Positions 26,482 through 35,764 are shown, numbered from the stretch's first letter. The stretch: 64,000 bases of DNA from Clostridia bacterium (GCA_017438845.1 JAFRUO010000008.1:1-64000), one strand, 5' to 3'. Notes: generated by a model from the letters alone, not told the origin. A program made the numbers and translations.

Positions 26482-27284
26482 ATGTTATTGCAGTAGATGA
26501 TGAAAGACTTGTCCTTGAGGATATGGAGGACATTTGCACCAAATTCGGAGAGGTAGAGGAGTTTCATGCCTTTGCAAACCCTGCTGATGCGCTTGAATTC
26601 GTTGCGGTAAACGACAACGTTGACGTAGCCTTTCTTGATATCGAAATGCCCGTTATGACAGGGTTGGAGCTTGCAAAAAGGCTTAACCGTATTCAGCCCG
26701 AAATTAAAATTATTTTTGTAACGGGCTTTAAGGAGTATGCCTTTGAAGCCTTCGGCGTAAATGCCATCGGTTACGTTTTAAAGCCGTTTTCGGCGGAAAT
26801 GGTGAAAAAGGAGCTTCTCAAGGTAAAGCCCGCCTTTGAGTTTGAGGGAAAGCAGAGGGTGTTTATCAAAACCTTCGGCTATTTCGATGTGTTTGTCGAA
26901 GACAAGCCCGTGTATTTTTCTTCCTCGAAATCCAAGGAGCTTTTAGCCCTGCTTGTTGACAGAAGGGGAGGAAGCGTCAGCACCGAAAACGCCATTACGA
27001 TGCTCTGGCCCGAAAGGGAATATGACGACACCGTTCAGTCGCTTTTCAGGAAGGTGCTGAAAAGCCTTCGTGTAGCGCTTGCCGATGCCGACATCAGCGA
27101 CGTGCTGATTGACGTCAGAAACCAGAGAAGCGTTGATATGTCAAAATTCGATTGCGACTATTATAATTTCCTGAAGGATTACGATGCGGCAGCCAATGAG
27201 TACAGAGGCGAGTATATGAACGGCTACGGCTGGGCTGAGGATACAAAGAATTATATTGACAGACTTCTGTCTGAACAGAAATAA
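26478..27284 (+). CDS. response regulator with SARP/BTAD-like output domain
   Basis: A 268-residue protein. Residues 1-120 form a receiver domain with acidic pocket DDE (7-9), phosphoacceptor Asp54 in AFLDIEMPV and the conserved Lys in YVLKPF. Instead of LytTR or AraC, the C-terminus (about 135-268) contains a winged-helix, SARP/transcriptional-activator-like region (FGYFDVFVEDKPVYFSSSKSKELLALLV, about 131-158, then a helix-rich segment). It is cotranscribed with the LytS-like kinase, its likely partner. Targets are unknown. Confidence 0.85.
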   Translation: MNVIAVDDERLVLEDMEDICTKFGEVEEFHAFANPADALEFVAVNDNVDVAFLDIEMPVMTGLELAKRLNRIQPEIKIIFVTGFKEYAFEAFGVNAIGYVLKPFSAEMVKKELLKVKPAFEFEGKQRVFIKTFGYFDVFVEDKPVYFSSSKSKELLALLVDRRGGSVSTENAITMLWPEREYDDTVQSLFRKVLKSLRVALADADISDVLIDVRNQRSVDMSKFDCDYYNFLKDYDAAANEYRGEYMNGYGWAEDTKNYIDRLLSEQK

Positions 27285-27288
27285 AACT

Positions 27289-27315
27289 AAAAGCTCCCTG
27301 ACGGGAGCTTTTTTA
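27289..27315. terminator. bidirectional terminator between the response regulator and cca
   Basis: AAAAGCTCCC and GGGAGCTTTT arms around TGAC with T runs on both strands, between convergent genes. Confidence 0.9.
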
Positions 27316-28647
27316 TTCCTTGTAAAACTCTTGTGCCCTCTCTAACAGGGCTGATTTTTCATTCGGACATCTGTCAAAAATCACCTCGTTAAGAAGTAAC
27401 TCAAGCACCCTTCTGAGGTCGGGACCGTTTTTTACGCCGACAGCCATCAGGTCGTTGCCGTTAACCTTTAACTGCTTGAGCGAATAGCATTCCCCGTTTT
27501 CTCTGATACTCTTTAAAAACAGCTTCATATTTTCAAGCTTTTCGTCATGCGAATGCGGGTCAGCCTTGGCGGCGCAGTCGGCTCGTCTTACCTTGATAAA
27601 GCCTTCATATAGCTTTTCTCCGTAAAGGGAAAGAAACTTTTTTGCCTGTTGTTTTGTTTTCGGGCATGGCAGGGAATGGTTTTCTATCAGCGCACAGACA
27701 AAGTCCGCGACGGCATTCGGATACTTCATTCTCTTTAAAATATTTCTTGCTTTTTCTGCGCTGACAGCGGCGTGACCCTTGAAGTGATCCGTGCCGAATT
27801 CGTCCGTTTTTCTGCATTCGGGCTTTCCTATGTCGTGGAAGAACATTGTAAGCCTCATTTCGGGCGTGCTTTCAATTGCTTCAAGCGCTCTGAGGGTATG
27901 CCCGAAAACGTCGTAAATATGATACGGAGTGTTTTGCTCGCAGCCGTAAAGCTCAACAAATTCGGGTATAAACCGACCGATTACGGGAAGAAATTTCTCA
28001 CATACCTCCGTTACCGAAGAAGCGCATATAAGCTTTGTAAATTCGTCACGAACTCTTTCAATTGCAATGTTGTCAATCAACTCGCAGTTTCTTAATACGC
28101 TTTCGGCAGTTTTCTCTTCAACCGTAAAGCCCAGCGTGCAGGAAAAGCGTATTGCACGAAGTATTCTCAGGGCGTCCTCGGAAAACCTCCTGTCCGGGTC
28201 TCCGACGCAGCGTATGACCTTGTTGCGAATATCCTCCGCTCCGCCGAAAAGGTCAACAAGCCCCTTGCTTTCACTGTAGCAAAGGGTGTTTACGGTGAAA
28301 TCGCGCCTCGCAAGATCGTCCGAGAGCTCGGCAGAAAAGCTGACCGATTCGGGATGGCGGTTGTCAAGGTATTTCCCGTCCAGCCTGTAGGTCGTAATTT
28401 CAAGCGGAAAGCCGTCAAACAGCACTGTCAGCGTACCGTGCTTTATGCCTATGTCAAGACAGCGGTACTCCTTAAAGACCTCTGCGGTCTGCGAGGGCAG
28501 GGCGTTGGTTGTGATGTCGTAGTCATTCGGCTCTCTTCCCATCAGCCTGTCACGCACACAGCCTCCGACGGCATACGCCTCAAAGCCGCTGTTTTCCAGC
28601 AGCTTTATTGCACTGTTAACCTGTTCGGGGAAGTTTAAACTAATCAT
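27313..28647 (-). CDS. cca: CCA tRNA nucleotidyltransferase
   Basis: A 444-residue class II tRNA nucleotidyltransferase. The head domain has YAVGGCVRDRLMGREPNDYDITTNA, with catalytic D-x-D, and RRDFTVNTLCY. The neck carries the base-selecting RRDP/EDAxR-type segment (FSEDALRILRAIRF). The C-terminus has an HD-like motif (MFFHDIGKPECRK), seen in CCA-adding enzymes that also act as phosphohydrolases. It adds or repairs the 3' CCA of tRNA. It is monocistronic. Confidence 0.95.
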   Translation of the reverse strand: MISLNFPEQVNSAIKLLENSGFEAYAVGGCVRDRLMGREPNDYDITTNALPSQTAEVFKEYRCLDIGIKHGTLTVLFDGFPLEITTYRLDGKYLDNRHPESVSFSAELSDDLARRDFTVNTLCYSESKGLVDLFGGAEDIRNKVIRCVGDPDRRFSEDALRILRAIRFSCTLGFTVEEKTAESVLRNCELIDNIAIERVRDEFTKLICASSVTEVCEKFLPVIGRFIPEFVELYGCEQNTPYHIYDVFGHTLRALEAIESTPEMRLTMFFHDIGKPECRKTDEFGTDHFKGHAAVSAEKARNILKRMKYPNAVADFVCALIENHSLPCPKTKQQAKKFLSLYGEKLYEGFIKVRRADCAAKADPHSHDEKLENMKLFLKSIRENGECYSLKQLKVNGNDLMAVGVKNGPDLRRVLELLLNEVIFDRCPNEKSALLERAQEFYKE

Positions 28648-28675
28648 ATTATTATTTTACCAAAAATAAAAGCTG

Positions 28676-28704
28676 TTTACAAGAAGCAAAAAAAGTATTA
28701 AAAT
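28676..28704 (+). promoter_or_regulatory. promoter of the DUF896 gene
   Basis: TTTACA (28676-28681), 17 bases, TAAAAT (28699-28704), 31 bases before the start. Confidence 0.6.
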
Positions 28705-28734
28705 AAGCATAATCTGATTACGGAAGGAAATAAT

Positions 28735-28950
28735 ATGGAAACACCGAGATTAAAAAGAATCAACGAGCTTGCAAAAAAGGAGCGCGAAAAGGGACTTACC
28801 CCGGAGGAAAAGCTCGAACAGCAGGAGCTTCGCGCCGAGTATCTTGCGGTTTTTAAGAACAATTTTGTAAATCAGCTTGAGCACACCTACATCGTCGATG
28901 AAAAGGGGAACAAGAGGAAGGTCCGGAGAAAGTCCGAAAAAAAGGACTGA
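28735..28950 (+). CDS. DUF896 family protein
   Basis: A 71-residue basic protein with two helices. RLKRINELAKKEREKGLTPEE (with EQQELRAEYL after it) is the family signature, as in YnzC of Bacillus, where the gene belongs to the SOS regulon. Function is unknown. The promoter is close and single; parE follows 114 bases later with its own promoter. Confidence 0.88.
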   Translation: METPRLKRINELAKKEREKGLTPEEKLEQQELRAEYLAVFKNNFVNQLEHTYIVDEKGNKRKVRRKSEKKD

Positions 28951-28994
28951 GCGAAGAAAAACTAAAGAAAAACACAAAATAATACGTCTAAAAC

Positions 28995-29024
28995 TTGACT
29001 TAATCGCAATATATAGTGTAAAAT
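28995..29024 (+). promoter_or_regulatory. promoter of parE-parC
   Basis: TTGACT (28995-29000), 18 bases, TAAAAT (29019-29024). The -10 lies inside a long palindrome (29002-29036 region). Confidence 0.65.
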
Positions 29025-29036
29025 ATATTGCGATTT
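29002..29036. promoter_or_regulatory. 13-bp inverted repeat overlapping the parE promoter
   Basis: AATCGCAATATAT (29002-29014) and ATATATTGCGATT (29023-29035) are perfect inverted arms around 8 bases. The palindrome spans the spacer, the -10 box and the likely start of transcription. It may be an operator; because a T-rich stretch follows (TATTTTT), it could also end the DUF896 transcript. Confidence 0.65.
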
Positions 29037-29064
29037 ATTTTTATGATTAAAGGATGGCAGTATA

Positions 29065-31050
29065 ATGGCTAAAAGAGCTGAATACACCGAAGAAAGTATT
29101 TCTCAGTTAAAGGGAGCTGACAGAGTCCGTAAAAGGCCCGCCGTTATTTTCGGCTCGGACGGGCTTGAGGGCTGTGAGCACGCAGTTTTTGAAATACTCT
29201 CAAACTCAATAGATGAGGCAAGAGAGGGCTACGGTAAGGAAATTGTCGTAACCCGTTTCCTTGACGGTTCAATTGAGGTCCTCGACCACGGCAGAGGAAT
29301 GCCGATGGACTTTAATGAAAAAGAGGGCAGATACAACTGGGAGCTGCTTTTCTGTGAGATGTATGCCGGCAGTAAGTATGACACCAATGCAGGCGGAAGC
29401 TACGAGTATTCTCTCGGACTTAACGGACTCGGACTTTGCGCCACTCAGTACGCTTCGGAGTATATGGAGGCGGAAATACACAAAAACGGCTTCTGCTATA
29501 AAATGAGCTTTAAAGAGGGCGAGCCTGTCGGCGAGCTTTTAAAGGAGCCTTACGGGAAGCGTGACACGGGCACAAGAATACATTGGAAGCCCGACCTTAA
29601 GGTCTTTACCGATATTAATATCCCGCTTGAATACTATCAGCAGGTAATTAAACGTCAGTCGGTTGTCAATCCCGGCATTAAGTTTATTTTAAAGGATCAG
29701 AAATCCGCTTCGTCCTTTGAAAAGTACGAATACCTCTACGCAGAGGGTATAGTCGACTATGTAAAGGAAATCGTCGGAGAGGACGCTTTTTCGTCCGTTC
29801 AGTTCTGGCAGACGGAGCGAAAGGGCAGGGACCGTGCGGATATGCCCGACTACAAGGTAAAAATGAACATCGCCGTCTGCTTCTCCAACAAGGTGCAGTT
29901 TAAGGAGTATTACCATAACTCAAGCTTCCTTGAGCACGGCGGAGCTCCCGAAAAGGCGGTTAAAAGCGCCTTCGTAGCGCAGATTGACTCATACCTTAAA
30001 GCGAACAACAAGTATTTAAAATCCGACGCCAAAATCACCTTCCAGGACGTCGAGGACTGTCTTGTGCTTGTAATTTCCTCGTTCTCAACACAGACCTCCT
30101 ACGAAAACCAGACCAAGAAGGCAATCACAAACAAATTTATTCAGGAGGCTATGACCGACTTCTTAAAGCACAGCCTTGAGGTTTACTTTATTGAAAACAA
30201 GCTTGAGGCGGACAGAATCGCCGACCAGGTGCTTATCAATATGCGCTCAAGGATTAAGGCGGAGTCAACAAGGCTTAACATTAAAAAGACGCTTTCTCAG
30301 AGCAATTCCATGACCGACAGAATTGAAAAATTTGTCGACTGCCGTTCAAAGGACGTAAATGAAAGAGAGATTTTTATCGTCGAGGGCGACTCGGCACTCG
30401 GTGCCTGTAAGCAGGCGAGGGATTCATCCTTCCAGGCGGTAATGCCCGTAAGAGGAAAAATCCTGAACTGCTTAAAGGCAGAGTATCCCAAAATTTTTAA
30501 AAGCGAAATTATTACCGACCTTATCAAGGTTCTCGGCTGCGGAGTTGAGGTAAGCTCCAAGGCGAATAAAAACCTTTCGTTGTTCAGCCTTGACAATCTG
30601 CGTTGGAGCAAGGTCATAATCTGTACCGACGCCGATGTTGACGGCTTCCAGATCAGAACGCTGATTCTCACTATGATTTACCGACTTATGCCAACCCTTA
30701 TTAAGGAGGGCAGGGTGTATATTGCGGAGTCTCCGCTTTACGAAATCAGCACCAAGGACGAAACCTGGTTCTGCTATACCGAAAAGGAAAAATCGGACGC
30801 ACTGGAGGAAATCGGCGACAAAAAGTATACCGTTCAGCGCTCAAAGGGACTCGGTGAAAACGAGCCTGAAATGATGTGGCTTACCACAATGAACCCTAAG
30901 ACCCGACGCCTTATAAAGGTTGAGCCCGACTATAACCCCGAAGCGGTTGCCGACAAATTCGACCTGCTGCTCGGCGACAACCTTCAGGGCAGAAAGGACT
31001 ACATTGCCGAGCACGGCTATGAATATATTGACTTGACCGATTTGTCATAA
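29065..31050 (+). CDS. parE: type IIA DNA topoisomerase B subunit (ParE-like)
   Basis: A 661-residue GyrB/ParE family ATPase. The GHKL domain shows EILSNSIDEAREG, DHGRGMPMD and GLNGLGLCATQ; the TOPRIM domain shows FIVEGDSALGACKQAR and ICTDADVDGFQIRTL; the end has QRSKGLGENEPEMMW. Length and divergence from gyrase (VMPVRGKILNCLKA in place of the usual PLRGKILNVEKA) fit a topoisomerase IV-like second enzyme. It decatenates daughter chromosomes with ParC, encoded 33 bases downstream. Confidence 0.9.
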   Translation: MAKRAEYTEESISQLKGADRVRKRPAVIFGSDGLEGCEHAVFEILSNSIDEAREGYGKEIVVTRFLDGSIEVLDHGRGMPMDFNEKEGRYNWELLFCEMYAGSKYDTNAGGSYEYSLGLNGLGLCATQYASEYMEAEIHKNGFCYKMSFKEGEPVGELLKEPYGKRDTGTRIHWKPDLKVFTDINIPLEYYQQVIKRQSVVNPGIKFILKDQKSASSFEKYEYLYAEGIVDYVKEIVGEDAFSSVQFWQTERKGRDRADMPDYKVKMNIAVCFSNKVQFKEYYHNSSFLEHGGAPEKAVKSAFVAQIDSYLKANNKYLKSDAKITFQDVEDCLVLVISSFSTQTSYENQTKKAITNKFIQEAMTDFLKHSLEVYFIENKLEADRIADQVLINMRSRIKAESTRLNIKKTLSQSNSMTDRIEKFVDCRSKDVNEREIFIVEGDSALGACKQARDSSFQAVMPVRGKILNCLKAEYPKIFKSEIITDLIKVLGCGVEVSSKANKNLSLFSLDNLRWSKVIICTDADVDGFQIRTLILTMIYRLMPTLIKEGRVYIAESPLYEISTKDETWFCYTEKEKSDALEEIGDKKYTVQRSKGLGENEPEMMWLTTMNPKTRRLIKVEPDYNPEAVADKFDLLLGDNLQGRKDYIAEHGYEYIDLTDLS

Positions 31051-31083
31051 TAATACAAAAAATAATAATTCAGAGGTTAGAAA

Positions 31084-33330
31084 ATGCCGAGAAAAAAGAA
31101 AACAGAAGAAATAAATCACGACGAAAACGAGCTTAACCTGCATACGCACATTTCGGGAGCAGGCGATGTTGTCCGTCAGAATATAACCGATACGCTTGAG
31201 GTAAACTATATGCCTTATGCGATGAGCGTAATTATGTCGAGGGCAATTCCCGAAATTGACGGCTTCAAGCCCTCGCACAGAAAGCTTCTTTACACTATGT
31301 ATAAAATGGGGCTTCTTACGGGCGGCACAATCAAGTCGGCGAATATCGTCGGCAGAACAATGCAGTTAAACCCTCACGGCGATGCGGCTATTTACGAAAC
31401 AATGATACGTCTTGCCCGCGGCAACGAAAGCCTTCTTCACCCGTATGTTGAGTCAAAGGGAAACTTCGGTAAGGCTTATTCAAAGAATATGCAATACGCC
31501 GCCTCAAGGTATACCGAGGCAAAGCTTGCGCCGATTGCGGCTGAGCTTTTTAAGGACATTGACAAGGACACGGTTGACTTTGTGCCGAATTATGACAATT
31601 CAATGACCGAGCCTACGCTTTTCCCCGTAAGCTTTCCGTCGGTGCTCGTAAATGCGAATATGGGTATCGCCGTAGGTATGGCTTCAAACATCTGCTCGTT
31701 TAACCTCGGCGAAATCTGCAATGCGACAATAGAGCTTATCAGAAACCCCGACGCAGACCTGCTTGAAACAGTCAAGGGCCCCGACTTTATCGGCGGAGCT
31801 CAGCTGCTTTACGACAGAAAAGTGATGGAGGAAATCTACCGCACGGGCAGGGGAAGCTTCAAGCTCCGTGCAAAGTATAATTACGACAAGGCAAACCACT
31901 GTATCGACATTTACGAAATCCCCGCAACCACCACCTCCGAGGCGATAATTGACAAAATCATTGAGCTTGCCAAGGCGGGAAAGGTCAAGGAAATTTCGGA
32001 CATCCGTGACGAAACCGACAAGAAGGGTCTTAAAATCACAATTGATGTCAAGCGCGGTACCGACCCCGACAAGCTTATGAAAAAGCTGTTCAAGTCGACT
32101 CCGCTTGAGGACTCCTTCGGCTGTAACTTTAACGTGCTGATTGCAGGCACGCCGAGGGTGCTCGGTATCAAGGAGCTTCTTTCGGAATGGATTGCCTTCC
32201 GTACCGAGTGCGTAAACCGCAGAGTTTACTTCGAGCTTAACAAGGCTAAGGAAAAGCTTCATTTGCTTGAAGCGTTGCAGAAGGTCCTGCTTGATATTGA
32301 CAAGGCGATTAAGATAATCCGCGCCACAGACGAGGAGTCTGCGGTTATCGAAAACCTTATGATAGGCTTCGGCATTGACCGCGTACAGGCGGAATATGTC
32401 GCTGAAATCAGGCTGCGCCACTTAAACCGCGAATACATCTTAAAGCGCACTGCCGATATACAGAAACTCCGTGATGACATTGAGGATATGGAGGACATAC
32501 TCTCAAGCAAATCAAGGGTTAAAAAGATAATCGTTTCCGAGCTCAAGGAGGTTGCCGCAAAGTACGACAAGCCGAGAAGAACGGAAATTATCTATGACTA
32601 CGAAACCGACACCGATGTGGAGGTCGAGGATATTCCCGATTATCCCGTAAACCTCTTCTTTACCGGCGAGGGCTACTTTAAAAAGATTACGCCTCAGTCG
32701 CTTCGTATGAGCTCCGAGCAGAAGGTCAAGGAGGGCGACAGCGTAATTCAGAGTATTGAGTCGAGCAACAATTCCGACCTGCTTTTCTTTACCAATCAGT
32801 GTCAGGTTTATAAGGCGAAGGCGTCCGACTTTGCCGACACGAAGGCAAGCGCTCTCGGCTCCTTCGTTGCAAGCGACCTCGGCATGGACCCCGACGAAAC
32901 CGCAATTTATATGGTGAACACTACCGACTATAAGGGCTATGTTCTGTTCTTCTTTGAAAACGGCAAGGTTGCGAAGGTTGACCTTTCCTCCTATGCTACA
33001 AAGAATAACCGTAAAAAGCTTATCAAGGCGTACAGCGACAAGTCGCCGTTGGTTGCAATAAGGCATATCACCGAGGACTGCGAAATTGTAATGCGCTCCA
33101 CAAACGGCAGAATACTTCTGCTTAACACCGGGGCAATTTCACCCAAGACCACCAAGGACACTCAGGGAGTCGGCGTAATGACGCAGAAGAAAAATCACAG
33201 ACTTTCCGAGGTCGAGGACTACACTGAGGGTATGTTCGCAAAGCCTGCAAGGTACAGGACAAGAAATCTTCCCGCCGCAGGCTCCGTGCTCGGTAAGGAC
33301 GACGAAGCCGAACAGCTTTCGCTTATATAG
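31084..33330 (+). CDS. parC: type IIA DNA topoisomerase A subunit (ParC-like)
   Basis: A 748-residue GyrA/ParC protein. The quinolone-determining region is recognisable (HPHGDAAIYE-like NPHGDAAIYETMIRLA), the catalytic tyrosine is Tyr143 in AASRYTEAK, and the coiled-coil gate region is normal. The C-terminal beta-pinwheel is short (about 540-748) and lacks a clear GyrA box, which argues for topoisomerase IV instead of gyrase. The N-terminus has a 25-residue Lys/Glu-rich extension. It forms an operon with parE. Confidence 0.92.
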   Translation: MPRKKKTEEINHDENELNLHTHISGAGDVVRQNITDTLEVNYMPYAMSVIMSRAIPEIDGFKPSHRKLLYTMYKMGLLTGGTIKSANIVGRTMQLNPHGDAAIYETMIRLARGNESLLHPYVESKGNFGKAYSKNMQYAASRYTEAKLAPIAAELFKDIDKDTVDFVPNYDNSMTEPTLFPVSFPSVLVNANMGIAVGMASNICSFNLGEICNATIELIRNPDADLLETVKGPDFIGGAQLLYDRKVMEEIYRTGRGSFKLRAKYNYDKANHCIDIYEIPATTTSEAIIDKIIELAKAGKVKEISDIRDETDKKGLKITIDVKRGTDPDKLMKKLFKSTPLEDSFGCNFNVLIAGTPRVLGIKELLSEWIAFRTECVNRRVYFELNKAKEKLHLLEALQKVLLDIDKAIKIIRATDEESAVIENLMIGFGIDRVQAEYVAEIRLRHLNREYILKRTADIQKLRDDIEDMEDILSSKSRVKKIIVSELKEVAAKYDKPRRTEIIYDYETDTDVEVEDIPDYPVNLFFTGEGYFKKITPQSLRMSSEQKVKEGDSVIQSIESSNNSDLLFFTNQCQVYKAKASDFADTKASALGSFVASDLGMDPDETAIYMVNTTDYKGYVLFFFENGKVAKVDLSSYATKNNRKKLIKAYSDKSPLVAIRHITEDCEIVMRSTNGRILLLNTGAISPKTTKDTQGVGVMTQKKNHRLSEVEDYTEGMFAKPARYRTRNLPAAGSVLGKDDEAEQLSLI

Positions 33331-33339
33331 AATTACAAT

Positions 33340-33650
33340 AAAAAACTTATCCGTAAGGGGCGACCCGATGACCCGCATATCTTCCGATATGCGGGTCAAT
33401 TAATACTGAAAACTTAAAACTTAAAAATGAATAATGTCGGTAGGGGCGACCATCGGTCGCCAGTAATATTGAAAAGTGAATAGTGAAAAGTGAATAGGTA
33501 ATAGGTGTTTGCTTCGCAAACCGTAGGGGACGACGTCCGCGACGTCCCGAGGAAATTATATTTAATATCACAACCAACACCAAAGGAGCAGGGATTTGTT
33601 TTAATATCAAACCGTAGGGACGAACATTGTTCGTCCGATTTTATATTACA
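33340..33650. repeat. cluster of REP-like palindromic repeats
   Basis: The 564-base gap between parC and the SLH gene holds at least four related units of the form GTAGGGG-CGAN-loop-NTCGCC: an 11-bp hairpin at 33370-33397 (GACCCGCATAT arm) after AAGGGGCGA; GGCGACC-ATC-GGTCGCC at 33445-33461; GGGACG...CGTCCC at 33527-33548 with GTTTGC/GCAAAC just before it (33507-33521); and GGACGAAC-ATT-GTTCGTCC at 33618-33636. A direct repeat of GAAAAGTGAATAG is at about 33471-33498. Such units are common in gut Firmicutes intergenic regions. The rest of the gap is AT-rich and holds the promoter of the next gene. Confidence 0.7.
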
Positions 33651-33836
33651 CAGTGGACGTTTCTGTGTAATTAGTGTTTATGATTTATCATTGTACAATG
33701 ATATAACAGCAACAAAACAATTAATCAACCGACTAAAGTTTAGATAAAAACTAACTGAAATATTGCTAATTTTGCAGAATTTATGTCTATTTTTGCATTT
33801 TAGCTGTATTATTTTAAAAAAACCTATAAAATGGAC

Positions 33837-33866
33837 TTGACAAACATTAGAGTTTGTGCTTAGACA
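33837..33866 (+). promoter_or_regulatory. promoter of the SLH/protease locus with an operator-like palindrome
   Basis: TTGACA (33837-33842) lies 17-18 bases before a weak -10 (TTAGAC/TAGACA, 33860-33866). ACAAAC (33840-33845) and GTTTGT (33852-33857) form a perfect inverted repeat within the spacer, a classic repressor position. The -10 is poor, which would fit an activated promoter. Confidence 0.5.
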
Positions 33867-33894
33867 TTTTTTATTAACACAGGGAGGATTTTTT

Positions 33895-35670
33895 ATGAAA
33901 AAGGCAGTTTCCGTAATTTTATGTCTGGTGCTGTTGCTTTGCGCTTCGGTAAGCGTAAACTCAGTAGCGGATAACGAAGAAAAGATTTATTGTACAGCAA
34001 CTATTAAGGATGATTTCGCACCCGACTGTGTTGTGGTCGTTTTTAAAAAATACGCAAGCGAAATCAACAAGGTGCATACGGCAGATGAATTTCCGGGCAT
34101 CGAAATTGAAAAAATTGAAGATTTGTTCAGAGTAGATAATCCCGATGAAAACGACACGGTTAACAAAGAAAACTTCCATCAAATCTATAAACTCACGCTG
34201 AAAAACAAGGGCAAAGAAGAGGTGCTAAACGCAATTATGGTTTTAGAACAGCTGGATTATATTCGCAGTGCCTCTCCCGACTATGTCGTTAGCTCGACCG
34301 TAGACGATAACCAAGATGTTTTCCCCGATGTAAAATACGGCTCCTGGTATTATGATTCCGTAAAAATGATGGCAAACACAGGTCTTATGAAGGGCTATGC
34401 GAACGGTACATTCGGACCCGGCGACAATCTTCAAAGGCAGGACTTTGTAATTGTTCTTGCAAACTTGGAAAATGTTGATTTAACAAAATATGAGAATTTT
34501 GAATGTAAGTTCAATGACGTTCAACCTGCTAAATACTATACTGCGGCAGTGAACTGGGCTGTTTCGGAGGACATTATCAAGGGTTATCAGAACAGCTGCT
34601 TCGGTGTAGGCGACCCGATTACCCGAGAGCAGATCTGCACTATACTCTACAGATATGCCGGCGAGCCCGAGGTCGGAGAGGACGCGGTTAAAGTAATGAA
34701 CGGCTTTAAGGACAGCGGTAATATAAGCGCGTTTGCAAAAGCTCCCATCGCATGGGCGATAGACAGCGGCATTATATCCGGTATGGCAGACGGACGGCTT
34801 GCCCCGACCGCCACGGCTTCAAGAGCGCAGATTGCAAAAATCATACAAAATGTCATTATAAATATACCTCAGATTAATCACAAGGATGTTGAAGTAACAC
34901 CCGAGCTTGTCAGCGAGGTTAAAAGGGCAATTTATGACTGGATTGTTGAAAACTCGTTTGAAGAGTTTAACTATTATAAAATGGACGATCCTACCGAGCC
35001 CTTTGACGAAGAAAAAATCGATGTTGAATTTATAGGTCAATACAGTGATTGTTTGGGAATTAGATTTAAAGCCAATTATGTCGGAAATATCAGCAAAAAA
35101 GTTTGGTACGAAATGTATATGGAAGGGAAAATATATAGTAGTATTATGTGTTATCAGAACAGGTATATTTCTTATTTAGAATATAAGGATTTTTTGACTT
35201 ATCATGAGCCTGGTAGTTATTCGGAAAACTATATTCTTTCAAAAAAAATACATGATAATACAGCTACTGTTGAAGAACGTCAATTATACGAAGAAAAACT
35301 AAAAAACGACGAAAAATTATATAGCTGTGCAACGATTGACGATGACTTTGCAGATGATAGAGTTTTAGTAACCTATAAAAAATCTGCAAGTATAATTAAC
35401 AAAATTCATACAGCGGACGAATTCCCGGGAATTGAAATAGAATCAATAAAGGATTTAACTTATATTGAAGGTTCTGTTGACAGCAAGGAAACTTTAAACA
35501 AAGAAGAGTTTCATCAAATTTTAATGATAACACTTAAAAACAAAGGAAAAGAGGAGGTGTTAAATGCAATATCGCTTTTGGAAAATCGAGACGATATTCA
35601 GTACGTAGGTCCTGATTATCATATTGCTTTAGCAGATACAAGCAAAAAGAACACAAGTGGGTTGTTCTAA
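33895..35670 (+). CDS. SLH-anchored surface protein with two subtilase propeptide-like modules
   Basis: A 591-residue exported protein starting at the ATG after GGGAGGA. Signal peptide 1-24. Module 1 (about 28-130) and module 2 (about 470-580) are copies of the same domain: both have EIxK/IINK-(V/I)HTADEFPGIEIE, NKExFHQI and LKNKGKEEVLNAI. The domain resembles an I9-type subtilase propeptide and occurs a third time in front of the S8 protease encoded next. Between the modules lie three SLH repeats (about 140-190, 203-255, 263-320) with FPDVKYGSWYYDSV- and GYANGTFGPGDNLQRQ-type signatures, which bind cell-wall polymers, and an unrecognised 150-residue stretch. There is no catalytic domain. From about 34.9 kb the DNA becomes clearly AT-richer, suggesting mosaic origin. 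Likely a surface-held partner or inhibitor of the neighbouring protease; this is inference. Confidence 0.8.
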   Translation: MKKAVSVILCLVLLLCASVSVNSVADNEEKIYCTATIKDDFAPDCVVVVFKKYASEINKVHTADEFPGIEIEKIEDLFRVDNPDENDTVNKENFHQIYKLTLKNKGKEEVLNAIMVLEQLDYIRSASPDYVVSSTVDDNQDVFPDVKYGSWYYDSVKMMANTGLMKGYANGTFGPGDNLQRQDFVIVLANLENVDLTKYENFECKFNDVQPAKYYTAAVNWAVSEDIIKGYQNSCFGVGDPITREQICTILYRYAGEPEVGEDAVKVMNGFKDSGNISAFAKAPIAWAIDSGIISGMADGRLAPTATASRAQIAKIIQNVIINIPQINHKDVEVTPELVSEVKRAIYDWIVENSFEEFNYYKMDDPTEPFDEEKIDVEFIGQYSDCLGIRFKANYVGNISKKVWYEMYMEGKIYSSIMCYQNRYISYLEYKDFLTYHEPGSYSENYILSKKIHDNTATVEERQLYEEKLKNDEKLYSCATIDDDFADDRVLVTYKKSASIINKIHTADEFPGIEIESIKDLTYIEGSVDSKETLNKEEFHQILMITLKNKGKEEVLNAISLLENRDDIQYVGPDYHIALADTSKKNTSGLF

Positions 35671-35764
35671 AGATTTAACACATACAAATAAGGGATAGCA
35701 AGATTATATTTTTTATTTGACCGCATTTTTTCATATTTATATGAGAATGAAAGAGAAGATTAAA

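Noticed and set aside
31684-32421. 245-residue open frame antisense to parC
   Set aside because: Shadow of the conserved parC frame; no family motif and no start signal.
32512-33066. 184-residue open frame antisense to parC
   Set aside because: Same reason: mirrors the codon structure of the real gene.
33340-33650. CRISPR array
   Set aside because: Units are palindromes with unequal spacing and changing arms, not identical repeats with unique spacers.
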